Source: Pseudomonas sp. G34 (GTDB taxonomy: Bacteria > Pseudomonadota > Gammaproteobacteria > Pseudomonadales > Pseudomonadaceae). Taken from it: 64,000 nt of DNA. The DNA is taken from the NCBI RefSeq assembly GCF_031119625.1, contig NZ_JAVHZV010000007.1:62001-126000 (forward strand), given 5' to 3'. The notes beneath the pieces were generated by a model. The model worked only from the letters and a program-made list of their open reading frames with translations. It was not told the DNA's origin and did not search any database. Below are positions 9,755 through 16,967 of the stretch, one piece after another (within the stretch, counting starts at the first letter, position 1; each line of letters begins with the position of its first letter). The position numbers and the translations under genes were made by a program.

Positions 9755-10777
9755 ATGACCGATCACGCCTTACTGCTGGTCAACCTCGGCTCGCCGGCGT
9801 CCACCGAAGTCGCCGATGTGCGCAGTTATCTCAATCAGTTTCTCATGGACCCCTACGTGGTCGACCTGCCCTGGCCACTGCGCCGCTTGCTGGTGTCGCT
9901 GATCCTGATCCGCCGCCCGGCGCAATCGGCCCACGCCTATGCCTCGATCTGGTGGCCGGAAGGCTCGCCCTTGGTGGTGCTCAGCAAGCGCCTGCAGGAG
10001 GCGATGAAGAGCCAGTGGACGCAAGGGCCGGTGGAGCTGGCCATGCGCTACGGCGAGCCGTCCCTGGATACCGTGCTGGCCCGCCTGGCCGGGCAGGGCA
10101 TCACCCAGGTCACCCTGGCGCCGCTGTACCCGCAGTTCGCCGACAGCACCACCACCACGGTGATCGAAGAAGCCAAGCGGGTGGTGCGCGAGCGCAAGCT
10201 GCCGATACGCTTTTCGATTCTGCCGCCGTTCTTCCAGGATCCCGATTACCTAGAGGCCCTGGCCGACAGCGCGCGGCCGTACCTGGAAAAGGATTTCGAT
10301 CACCTGCTGCTGAGCTTCCACGGCTTGCCGGAGCGCCACCTGCGCAAGCTCGACCCGAGCAATCATTGCCTGCGCGGGCCGGATTGCTGCCGCACGGCGT
10401 CGCCGCAGGTGCTCGCCACCTGCTACCGCGCCCAGTGCATGCGCAGCGCCGAAGCCTTTGCCACGCGCATGGGCCTGCGACCGGAACAGTGGTCGGTGTC
10501 GTTCCAGTCGCGCCTCGGCAAGGACAAGTGGATCGAGCCGTACACCGAGGCGCGCCTCGACGAGCTGGCCGCCCAGGGTGTGAAAAAACTGCTGGTGATG
10601 TGCCCGGCCTTCGTCGCCGACTGCATCGAAACGCTGGAGGAAATCGGCGACCGCGGCCGCGAGCAGTTTCAGGCGGCAGGCGGTGAAAGCCTGGAGCTGG
10701 TGCCGTGCCTGAACGACCACCCGAGCTGGGTGGCAGCGCTCAAGCGGCTGTGCGAGCGAGCGCCACAGAGCGTGTAA
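9755..10777 (+). CDS. hemH: Ferrochelatase
   Basis: The 340-residue enzyme inserts Fe2+ into protoporphyrin IX, the last step of heme synthesis. Family features are present: [10 protein letters not shown] at the N-terminus, the catalytic His in [11 protein letters not shown], the Cys-rich segment [10 protein letters not shown], and [15 protein letters not shown] near the C-terminus. Length is normal. An AGGGA-type ribosome binding site precedes the ATG, and a strong terminator follows within 7 bases of the stop. Its nearness to the photolyase operon is of interest because protoporphyrin is a photosensitiser, but no shared operator is visible. Confidence 0.97.
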   Translation: MTDHALLLVNLGSPASTEVADVRSYLNQFLMDPYVVDLPWPLRRLLVSLILIRRPAQSAHAYASIWWPEGSPLVVLSKRLQEAMKSQWTQGPVELAMRYGEPSLDTVLARLAGQGITQVTLAPLYPQFADSTTTTVIEEAKRVVRERKLPIRFSILPPFFQDPDYLEALADSARPYLEKDFDHLLLSFHGLPERHLRKLDPSNHCLRGPDCCRTASPQVLATCYRAQCMRSAEAFATRMGLRPEQWSVSFQSRLGKDKWIEPYTEARLDELAAQGVKKLLVMCPAFVADCIETLEEIGDRGREQFQAAGGESLELVPCLNDHPSWVAALKRLCERAPQSV

Positions 10778-10783
10778 AAAAAG

Positions 10784-10811
10784 ATGCCCGGCTAGTGCCG
10801 GGCATTTTTTC
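10784..10811 (+). terminator. Rho-independent terminator of hemH
   Basis: ATGCCCGGC, loop TAGT, GCCGGGCAT, then six T. Confidence 0.92.
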
Positions 10812-10822
10812 TTTGCTTCTCA

Positions 10823-10943
10823 GAACCGGTTCACGATCTTTTTAGGCGTCCCCGCCCGCTCCCACAGATACTGCCCCAATGGCCGCTGCCGGTACTTCGC
10901 AGTCAAAGCGCTGAAGCCGAGCGGAAAGATCATCAACAGGTTC
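10823..10943. repeat. MITE-like element, copy E1 (121 bp)
   Basis: Terminal inverted repeats of 19 bases: GAACCGGTTCACGATCTTT at 10823 and AAAGATCATCAACAGGTTC ending at 10943. The right end touches the uraA stop codon. The interior differs from the other copies and has no open frame of note. Related to E2 (13673), E3 (16100) and E4 (39205). Confidence 0.8.
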
Positions 10944-12221
10944 TCAGATGTCTGGCGCCTCGTCAGCACGCTTCTTCTTCCAGCCGTCATTACCCGGCAG
11001 GATCAGGTTCAGGGCAATGGCGACGATGGCGCACAGGGCGATGCCCTTGAGGCCGAAATCGTCCGGGCCGTCGCCGGTGCCGATCAGCACACCACCGATA
11101 CCGAACACCAGGGTCACCGAGACGATCACCAGGTTGCGCGCTTCGCTGAGGTCGACGCTGTGGCGGATCAGGGTGTTCATGCCCACCGCGGCAATGGAAC
11201 CGAACAGCAGGCACAGAATGCCGCCCATCACCGGCACTGGAATGCTCTGCAGGATGGCGCCGAACTTGCCGATGAAGGCCAGGGTGATGGCGAAGATCGC
11301 CGCCCAGGTCATGATCTTCGGGTTGTAGGCCTTGGTCAGCATCACCGCGCCAGTCACTTCGGCGTAGGTGGTGTTGGGTGGGCCGCCGAACAGACCCGCT
11401 GCCGAGGTGGCCACGCCATCGCCGAGCAGGGTGCGATGCAGGCCCGGGGTCTTCAGGTAGTTCTTGCCGGTCACGCTGCCCACGGCGATCACCCCGCCGA
11501 TGTGTTCGATGGCCGGGGCCAGGGCAACCGGCACGATGAACAGGATCGCCTGCCAGTTGAAGGCCGGCGCGGTGAAGGCCGGCACGGCCAGCCAAGGGGC
11601 GGTGGCCACATGGCTGAGGTCGAGGGCGCCGAAGTAGATCGACAGGGCGAAGCCCACCAGGATGCCGGAGATGATCGGCACCAGGCGAAAGATGCCACGC
11701 CCGAACACGGCGACGATCAGGGTGGTCAGCAGGGTCGGCATGGAGATCCACATCGCCGTGCTGTAAGGCAGCAGCACGCTGCCGTCACCGGCCTTGCCCA
11801 TGGCCATGTTGGCGGCGATCGGCGCCATGGCCAGGCCGATGGAAATGATCACCGGGCCGATCACCACCGGCGGCAGCAGGCGGTCGATGAAGCCGGTGCC
11901 CTTGATCTTCACGGCCAGGCCGAGAAAGGTGTAGACGAACCCGGCCGCGACCACGCCGCCCATGGTTTCGGCCAGGCCGAACTGGCCCTTGGCAAGGATG
12001 ATCGGGGTGATGAAGGCGAAGCTCGAAGCCAGGAACACCGGCACCTGACGACCGGTAACGATCTGGAACAGGAGGGTCCCCAGGCCCGCGGTGAACAGCG
12101 CCACGTTGGGGTCCAGGCCGGTGATCAACGGCATCAGCACCAGCGCGCCAAAGGCCACGAAGAGCATCTGCGCGCCGGACAGCACCTGCCGCCACAACGG
12201 ATCGTTGAATTCGTCGCGCAT
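10944..12221 (-). CDS. uraA: Uracil permease (uracil-xanthine permease family)
   Basis: A 425-residue inner-membrane nucleobase transporter with about 12-14 hydrophobic segments. The substrate-binding motif PAIEHIGGVIAVG and the family segment GGPPNTTYAEVTGAV are present. It probably imports uracil by proton symport for the Upp enzyme encoded immediately upstream, whose stop is 3 bases away. The ATG at 12221 is used; a TTG at 12224 is in frame and better spaced from AGAAGGA, so the start could be one codon earlier. Confidence 0.94.
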   Translation of the reverse strand: MRDEFNDPLWRQVLSGAQMLFVAFGALVLMPLITGLDPNVALFTAGLGTLLFQIVTGRQVPVFLASSFAFITPIILAKGQFGLAETMGGVVAAGFVYTFLGLAVKIKGTGFIDRLLPPVVIGPVIISIGLAMAPIAANMAMGKAGDGSVLLPYSTAMWISMPTLLTTLIVAVFGRGIFRLVPIISGILVGFALSIYFGALDLSHVATAPWLAVPAFTAPAFNWQAILFIVPVALAPAIEHIGGVIAVGSVTGKNYLKTPGLHRTLLGDGVATSAAGLFGGPPNTTYAEVTGAVMLTKAYNPKIMTWAAIFAITLAFIGKFGAILQSIPVPVMGGILCLLFGSIAAVGMNTLIRHSVDLSEARNLVIVSVTLVFGIGGVLIGTGDGPDDFGLKGIALCAIVAIALNLILPGNDGWKKKRADEAPDI

Positions 12222-12224
12222 CAA

Positions 12225-12863
12225 TCAGGCGTCCTTCTGCTTGGTGCCGAAGATCTTGTCACCGGCATCACCGAGGCCCGGGATGATGTAGCCGTGTTCG
12301 TTGAGGCACTGGTCGATGGACGCGGTGTAGATCTGCACGTCAGGGTGCGCCTCGTTCACGGCCTTGATGCCTTCCGGGGCGGCGACCAGTACCATGGCGC
12401 GGATTTCCTTGCAGCCGGCCTTTTTCAGCAGGTCGATGGTGGCGACCATGGAGCTGCCGGTGGCAAGCATCGGGTCGATGATCATCGCCAGGCGCTCGTT
12501 GATTTCCGGCACCAGTTTTTCCAGGTAGGTGTGCGCCTGCAGGGTTTCTTCGTTGCGCGCCACGCCGACCGCGCTGACCTTGGCGCCCGGAATCAGGCTG
12601 AGCACGCCGTCGAGCATGCCGATGCCGGCACGCAGGATCGGCACCACGGTAATCTTCTTGCCGGAGATCTTCTCGACCTGCACGGGGCCGGCCCAACCTT
12701 CGATTTCGTAGCTTTCCAGACGCAGGTCCTTGGTCGCCTCATAAGTGAGCAGGGCGCCCACTTCCTGGGCCAGCTCGCGGAAGTTCTTGGTACTGATATC
12801 CGCGCGGCGCATAAGGCCGATCTTGTGGCGAATCAGCGGGTGGCGGATCTCGAGGACGGGCAT
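12225..12863 (-). CDS. upp: Uracil phosphoribosyltransferase
   Basis: The 212-residue cytoplasmic enzyme converts uracil and PRPP to UMP. It starts [19 protein letters not shown], has the PRPP-binding loop [12 protein letters not shown] and ends with the uracil-binding [14 protein letters not shown]. The ATG at 12863 is chosen over a 72-residue extension because it matches the family N-terminus. It forms a salvage operon with uraA and is divergent from hpt, with a 251-base intergenic region that must hold both promoters. Confidence 0.97.
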   Translation of the reverse strand: MPVLEIRHPLIRHKIGLMRRADISTKNFRELAQEVGALLTYEATKDLRLESYEIEGWAGPVQVEKISGKKITVVPILRAGIGMLDGVLSLIPGAKVSAVGVARNEETLQAHTYLEKLVPEINERLAMIIDPMLATGSSMVATIDLLKKAGCKEIRAMVLVAAPEGIKAVNEAHPDVQIYTASIDQCLNEHGYIIPGLGDAGDKIFGTKQKDA

Positions 12864-13114
12864 TGCGGGGTCTCCGGCAAAAATGGGCAAAAAACACGCT
12901 AGATTAAAGCATTGCGTTGCAGAGCGGGCGCTGTGGAGGTGGAACTTTTTACGATCAGCGCGCAAGGGCCATGCCATTTGTCGAACATCCGGGGTGATGC
13001 TTGCGCCGCGCAGGCCGGGTGCGTAACTTTGCCGCCTTTTTCTGACCCGGTGATCAGCGCCTGCGCCGGGGCCATCCATGCGGTGCCAGCTGCGCCCGCC
13101 TACGAGGACACGAT

Positions 13115-13672
13115 ATGTCTGCCGATCTTGCCCACATCCGCCAGGTAATGGCCGAAGCCGACTGCCTGTACAGCGAAGCCGACGTGGAGGCCGCCATCAG
13201 CCGCGTCGCCGCGGCCATCAATGCCGACCTGGCCGAGCGCAACCCGGTGGTGTTCTGCGTGATGAATGGCGGGCTGATCTTCTCCGGCAAGCTGCTGACC
13301 CAGCTCGACTTCCCGCTGGAAGCCTCCTACCTGCACGCCAGCCGCTACCGCAACCAGACCAGCGGCGGTGAGCTGTTCTGGAAGGCCAAGCCGGAGGTGT
13401 CGTTCATCGACCGCGATGTGCTGATCATCGATGACATTCTCGACGAGGGGCACACCCTGGGCGCGATCATCGACTTCTGTCACCACGCCGGTGCCGCCAA
13501 CGTGCACACCGCCGTGCTGATCGACAAGGATCACGACCGCAAGGCCCGCCCGGATCTGAAAGCCGACTACGTGGGCCTGCCGTGCATCGATCGCTATATC
13601 TTCGGTTACGGCATGGACTACAAGGGCTACTGGCGCAACGCGCCGGGCATCTACGCGGTCAAGGGGCTCTAA
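13115..13672 (+). CDS. hpt: Hypoxanthine-guanine phosphoribosyltransferase
   Basis: This 185-residue purine salvage enzyme makes IMP or GMP from the free base and PRPP. The PRPP loop [15 protein letters not shown] is clear, as are [16 protein letters not shown] (PPi loop region) and the C-terminal [17 protein letters not shown]. The length fits the proteobacterial Hpt group. It stands alone, divergent from upp, and is followed directly by repeat element E2 rather than by a terminator. Confidence 0.95.
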   Translation: MSADLAHIRQVMAEADCLYSEADVEAAISRVAAAINADLAERNPVVFCVMNGGLIFSGKLLTQLDFPLEASYLHASRYRNQTSGGELFWKAKPEVSFIDRDVLIIDDILDEGHTLGAIIDFCHHAGAANVHTAVLIDKDHDRKARPDLKADYVGLPCIDRYIFGYGMDYKGYWRNAPGIYAVKGL

Positions 13673-13880
13673 GAATCTGTTCACGATCTTTATGTGCATG
13701 AAGCGGCAGCTACAAGGCAGAAGCGGACGTTCCCAGCGTAGGGTGGACAACGCTCTTTTTGTCCACCATTGCGCTCGCAGAGCGGTGGACGGATGAAGCG
13801 TCGTCCACCCTACGAAAGGCCGCTATCGCCACTTTGCAGGCAAAGCGCTTAAGTCGAGCCGAAAGATCGTGAACGGCTTC
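13673..13880. repeat. MITE-like element, copy E2 (208 bp)
   Basis: The left end GAATCTGTTCACGATCTTT and the right end AAAGATCGTGAACGGCTTC are inverted repeats. Inside is a nested inverted repeat, CGTAGGGTGGAC (13737-13748) against GTCCACCCTACG (13803-13814), plus a hairpin GGTGGAC...GTCCACC. About 110 bp of the interior is nearly identical to E3. It starts one base after the hpt stop. Confidence 0.88.
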
Positions 13881-13908
13881 CAAGCCCTGTGGCTGGTCGG
13901 CGCGCGGC

Positions 13909-15615
13909 TCAGGGGTCGCTGGGCCAGCCTTCACAGATCGCCCGTGCCTGGGCTAGATCACGGGCGTAGCTCAGGCGCCCGTGGGTCCTCTGCAGGCCGG
14001 CGCGGCGCAGCTTCAGGCGCAATGACGGCGAGGCGCCGCTGACGATCAGGGCAATGCCGTGCTTGCGGTACTCCAGCACGATGCTGTGCAGCGCCGCGAG
14101 CGCCGTCATGTCGAGCATCGGCACGGCGCTGACGTCGAGAATCACCACCCGAATATGTGGATCGAGGCGGCGCAGGGCGCCGAGGGTGCGCTCCGCTGCG
14201 CCAAAGAACAGCGGGCCGCGAATGGCCAAGGCCAGGGTGTGTTCCGGCAGATCGCTCAGCGCCTGATGGCTGTGCCGCGGCAGGCTGCGGGCATCGGTCA
14301 GCTCGCTCATGCGCTTGATGAACAGCCCGGCGGCCAGCAGCAGGCCGACGCCCACCGCCAGCACCATGTCGAACAGCACCGTGAGCAGCAGGCAGGTCAG
14401 CAGCACCAGCACGTCGCTGCGCGGCGCGATGCGCAGGGTGTGGGCCACATGGTGAGCTTCGCTCATGTTCCACGCCACCATCAGCAACAGGGCGGCCAGC
14501 GCGGCCATCGGCAGGTAGCTGAACAGCGGCGCCAGGAACAGGATGGCCGCCAATACCACGCCGGCATGGATGATCGCCGCCAACGGCGAGCGCGCACCGG
14601 CTCTGACGTTGGCGGCGCTGCGGGCGATGGCGGCAGTCGCGGTGATGCCGCCAAACAGCGGCGCGACCAGGTTGCCGATGCCCTGACCGAGCAGTTCGGC
14701 GTTGGGGTCGTGCTTGCTGCCGGTCATGCCATCGGCGACCACCGCGCAGAGCAGTGACTCGATGGCGCCGAGCATGGCGATGGCAAAGGCGGGAGCCAGC
14801 AACTGGCGGATCAGCTCGAACGACAGCAGCAGCGGCTGGCCATCGGCGCCCGGCAGTTGCCAGGGCCAGGCGAAGGTTGGCAGGAAAGGCGGAATGCCTG
14901 GGTAGCTGATGCCATCGACGCTGTAACTGAAACGCTCTCCGAGGGTCGCCACCGGCAAGCCGCCTCGTTCCAGCGCCAGGCCCAGCAACGCACCGACCGT
15001 CAGCGCCACCAGGTGCCCGGGCACCCGCGGCACCAGCCGCGGCCACAGCAGCAACACACCAAGGCAGACCAGGGCCACCAGGCTGTCACCGATCTGGATG
15101 CCGGGTAACGCCTGCCAGAGCATCTGGATCTGCTGCACGTAGTGGCTTGGCTGCCCGGCCAGTTGCAGGCCGAGCAGATCCTTGAGCTGCAGGGTGGCGA
15201 TGACGATGCCGATGCCAGCGGTGAAGCCCAGGGTGACCGGGTAGGGCACGAATTCGATCAGCCGCCCGGCCTTGAGCAGGCCCAGGGCGATCAGGATCAG
15301 CCCGGCCATCACCGTACACAACAGCAGGCCGCCGATGCCGAATTGCTGGGTGATCGGCAGCAGGATCACCACGAAGGCGGCGGTGGGGCCGGAGATGTTG
15401 AAGCGCGAACCGCCACACAGGGCGATCAGCGGGGCGGCGACCAGCACCGTGTAAAGGCCGTGTTGCGGCGCCACGCCGACGGCGATCGCCAACGCCATGG
15501 CCAGGGGAATGGCGATGATGCCCACCGTGAGGCCGGCGGCCAGGTCGCCACGCAGGCTGGCCCAGGAGTAGCCACTACGCAGGCTCTGGCGGCACGCGGC
15601 GAACAGGGTGGGCAT
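13909..15615 (-). CDS. SulP-family anion transporter with STAS domain (DauA-like)
   Basis: The 568-residue inner-membrane protein has about 12-14 membrane segments followed by a cytoplasmic STAS domain (about residues 440-560, containing RVVILDVSAVPMLDMTALAAL). The SulP signature SRFNISGPTAAFVVILLP is present near residue 71. Family members carry sulfate, bicarbonate or, in E. coli DauA, C4-dicarboxylates; the substrate here cannot be read from sequence. It is a single-gene unit downstream of no obvious partner. Confidence 0.88.
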   Translation of the reverse strand: MPTLFAACRQSLRSGYSWASLRGDLAAGLTVGIIAIPLAMALAIAVGVAPQHGLYTVLVAAPLIALCGGSRFNISGPTAAFVVILLPITQQFGIGGLLLCTVMAGLILIALGLLKAGRLIEFVPYPVTLGFTAGIGIVIATLQLKDLLGLQLAGQPSHYVQQIQMLWQALPGIQIGDSLVALVCLGVLLLWPRLVPRVPGHLVALTVGALLGLALERGGLPVATLGERFSYSVDGISYPGIPPFLPTFAWPWQLPGADGQPLLLSFELIRQLLAPAFAIAMLGAIESLLCAVVADGMTGSKHDPNAELLGQGIGNLVAPLFGGITATAAIARSAANVRAGARSPLAAIIHAGVVLAAILFLAPLFSYLPMAALAALLLMVAWNMSEAHHVAHTLRIAPRSDVLVLLTCLLLTVLFDMVLAVGVGLLLAAGLFIKRMSELTDARSLPRHSHQALSDLPEHTLALAIRGPLFFGAAERTLGALRRLDPHIRVVILDVSAVPMLDMTALAALHSIVLEYRKHGIALIVSGASPSLRLKLRRAGLQRTHGRLSYARDLAQARAICEGWPSDP

Positions 15616-15811
15616 GGTGGCGCTTCCTGAAGGAGTGTCGCCAGTATAGAGCGGCGCCGGGTGCGTGGGTGTTGACTTATGTCGCCTGGTGACAGGGGCG
15701 CGGTGGTGCTAGAAAGACCGGCTGCAGTCGCTAATCGCGCCTTGCGTTGAGCGACTGCAGCGCCGGCGTTACACTGCCGGCCCCGTGTATTCTGGTTGGC
15801 TGGAGTGAGCG

Positions 15812-16099
15812 ATGCGTAAAGACAAGAAGCAGGTGATTGGCGACGACATCAGTGATGAGCAGATCAAGCTGTTTCTCGCCGTGGAACCGGCCGACGCCAC
15901 GCCGCCCTCGCTGCACAAGCTGGTCAAGGCTTACCGTGGCCTGCGCGATCACGACTTCGAGCGTTTCCTGGGCTTCTTCGTCGAGGCCGGCTATGACCTC
16001 GACGCCAAGGACGCCGACGGCAACGACTTCATCGCCCTGATCGAGGATCAGCGCAATGCCGAGGCCTACATCGCGGCAGTCAAAGCTGCCCGCGGTTAA
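15812..16099 (+). CDS. PA4642-type conserved small protein
   Basis: A 95-residue acidic, soluble protein conserved across Pseudomonas (PA4642-like). It has no recognised catalytic motif; the segment GYDLDAKDADGNDFIALIE resembles an ankyrin-like or EF-hand-like loop, but there is only one copy. No function is assigned. The ATG has GGAG about 8 bases upstream. Repeat E3 begins at its stop codon. Confidence 0.8.
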   Translation: MRKDKKQVIGDDISDEQIKLFLAVEPADATPPSLHKLVKAYRGLRDHDFERFLGFFVEAGYDLDAKDADGNDFIALIEDQRNAEAYIAAVKAARG

Positions 16100-16292
16100 G
16101 AGCCTGTCCACGAGCTTTTAGGTGACGCGAAAGAGGCTGCTACAAGGCAAAGGCGGACGTTCCCAGCGTAGGGTGGACAACGCTCTTTTTGTCCACCATT
16201 GCGCTCGCAGAGCGGTGGACGGATGAAGCGCCGTCCACCCTACGAAAGGCCGCTTGCGCTATTTAGCTGCCAAAATCGACGAACCTGGGCTC
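16100..16292. repeat. MITE-like element, copy E3
   Basis: The left end GAGCCTGTCCACGAGCTTTT and the interior (16139-16254, nearly identical to E2, including CGTAGGGTGGAC...GTCCACCCTACG) are clear. The right end is degraded: AAAATCGACGAACCTGGGCTC-like bases at 16272-16292 resemble a mutated terminal repeat. It separates the PA4642-type gene from the convergent DUF2845 pair. Confidence 0.78.
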
Positions 16293-16366
16293 GAAGACGT
16301 TGAGCCGGTTCCAGGAGCTATGCGGCGGCGACATCCTGTCGTCGCCTATCTGATCAGGACAGCAAG

Positions 16367-16675
16367 CTAGTCGCCGCGCTTGCTGTCGATCCGCTCCAGG
16401 CGATTGCCCACGAAGCGCAGGAAGTAGTTCATGCCGTTGCGCGGGCCGTAATTCCATTCCTCGATCTGCACCTCATGGGTGAAGCCGTAGCTATCGGTCT
16501 GCTCCTTGTAACCGACGAAGGCGCGGTTGTTCGGCTCGCCGCACTTGGCCTGGACCTCGGCGGTGGTGTCGCCGGTGCTGGCGATTGCTCGGTCGCAACG
16601 CCAGGTCGCGGCATTGGCGGTGCCGGCGAGCAGCATGAGCAGGGCGCAGGGGATCAGTGTCTTGATCATGGTCAT
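16367..16675 (-). CDS. DUF2845 periplasmic protein, copy 2
   Basis: The 102-residue product has a signal peptide (hydrophobic residues 4-22, cleavage near ANA) and the DUF2845 pattern: two cysteines (WRCDRA and QAKCGEP), then EEWNYGPRNGMNYFLRFVGNRL. Function is unknown. It overlaps the neighbouring DUF2845 gene by four bases and is clearly a paralogue of it. The ATG at 16675 is set by the ATGA overlap; a second ATG two codons later is possible. Confidence 0.82.
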   Translation of the reverse strand: MTMIKTLIPCALLMLLAGTANAATWRCDRAIASTGDTTAEVQAKCGEPNNRAFVGYKEQTDSYGFTHEVQIEEWNYGPRNGMNYFLRFVGNRLERIDSKRGD

Positions 16676-16962
16676 TGCGGGCGTTTGCGCTCGATGCGCG
16701 TCAGCCGATTGCCCTCGAAGGTCAGGATGGTGAACATGCCGTTGCTGGGCTCGTAGGCCCATTCCTCGATGTTCGTTTCACGCCGGTTGTAGGGGCCGAC
16801 GGTGTAGCCGACCGGGTCGCGGAACGCCGGTTCGCCGCACTTCTGCATCACCTCGAAGGTGCGATCGCCCAGGTTCACCAGCTTGCTGCCGCAGCGCAGG
16901 GTGTCGGCGTGGCTCAGCAGCGGGCTGGCGCACAGTATCAGCAGCAGACTCAGTCGTTTCAT
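16672..16962 (-). CDS. DUF2845 periplasmic protein, copy 1
   Basis: The 96-residue secreted protein (signal peptide to about residue 20, SHA) has the same layout as its neighbour: LRCGSKLV, QKCGEPAF, then EEWAYEPSNGMFTILTFEGNRL. The two cysteines probably form a disulfide. The start is the ATG at 16962, 6 bases after the DUF748 stop; a GTG at 16971 is possible. It is co-transcribed with the DUF748 envelope gene and its paralogue. Confidence 0.82.
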   Translation of the reverse strand: MKRLSLLLILCASPLLSHADTLRCGSKLVNLGDRTFEVMQKCGEPAFRDPVGYTVGPYNRRETNIEEWAYEPSNGMFTILTFEGNRLTRIERKRPQ

Positions 16963-16967
16963 GTGTA

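Noticed and set aside
11160..12902. A 580-residue plus-strand frame opposite uraA and upp
   Set aside because: It is a His/Gly/Asp-rich shadow frame spanning two unrelated genes.
13737..13814. The GTAGGGTGGAC palindromes as CRISPR repeats
   Set aside because: They occur as inverted pairs, not as regularly spaced direct repeats with unique spacers, and no cas gene is present.
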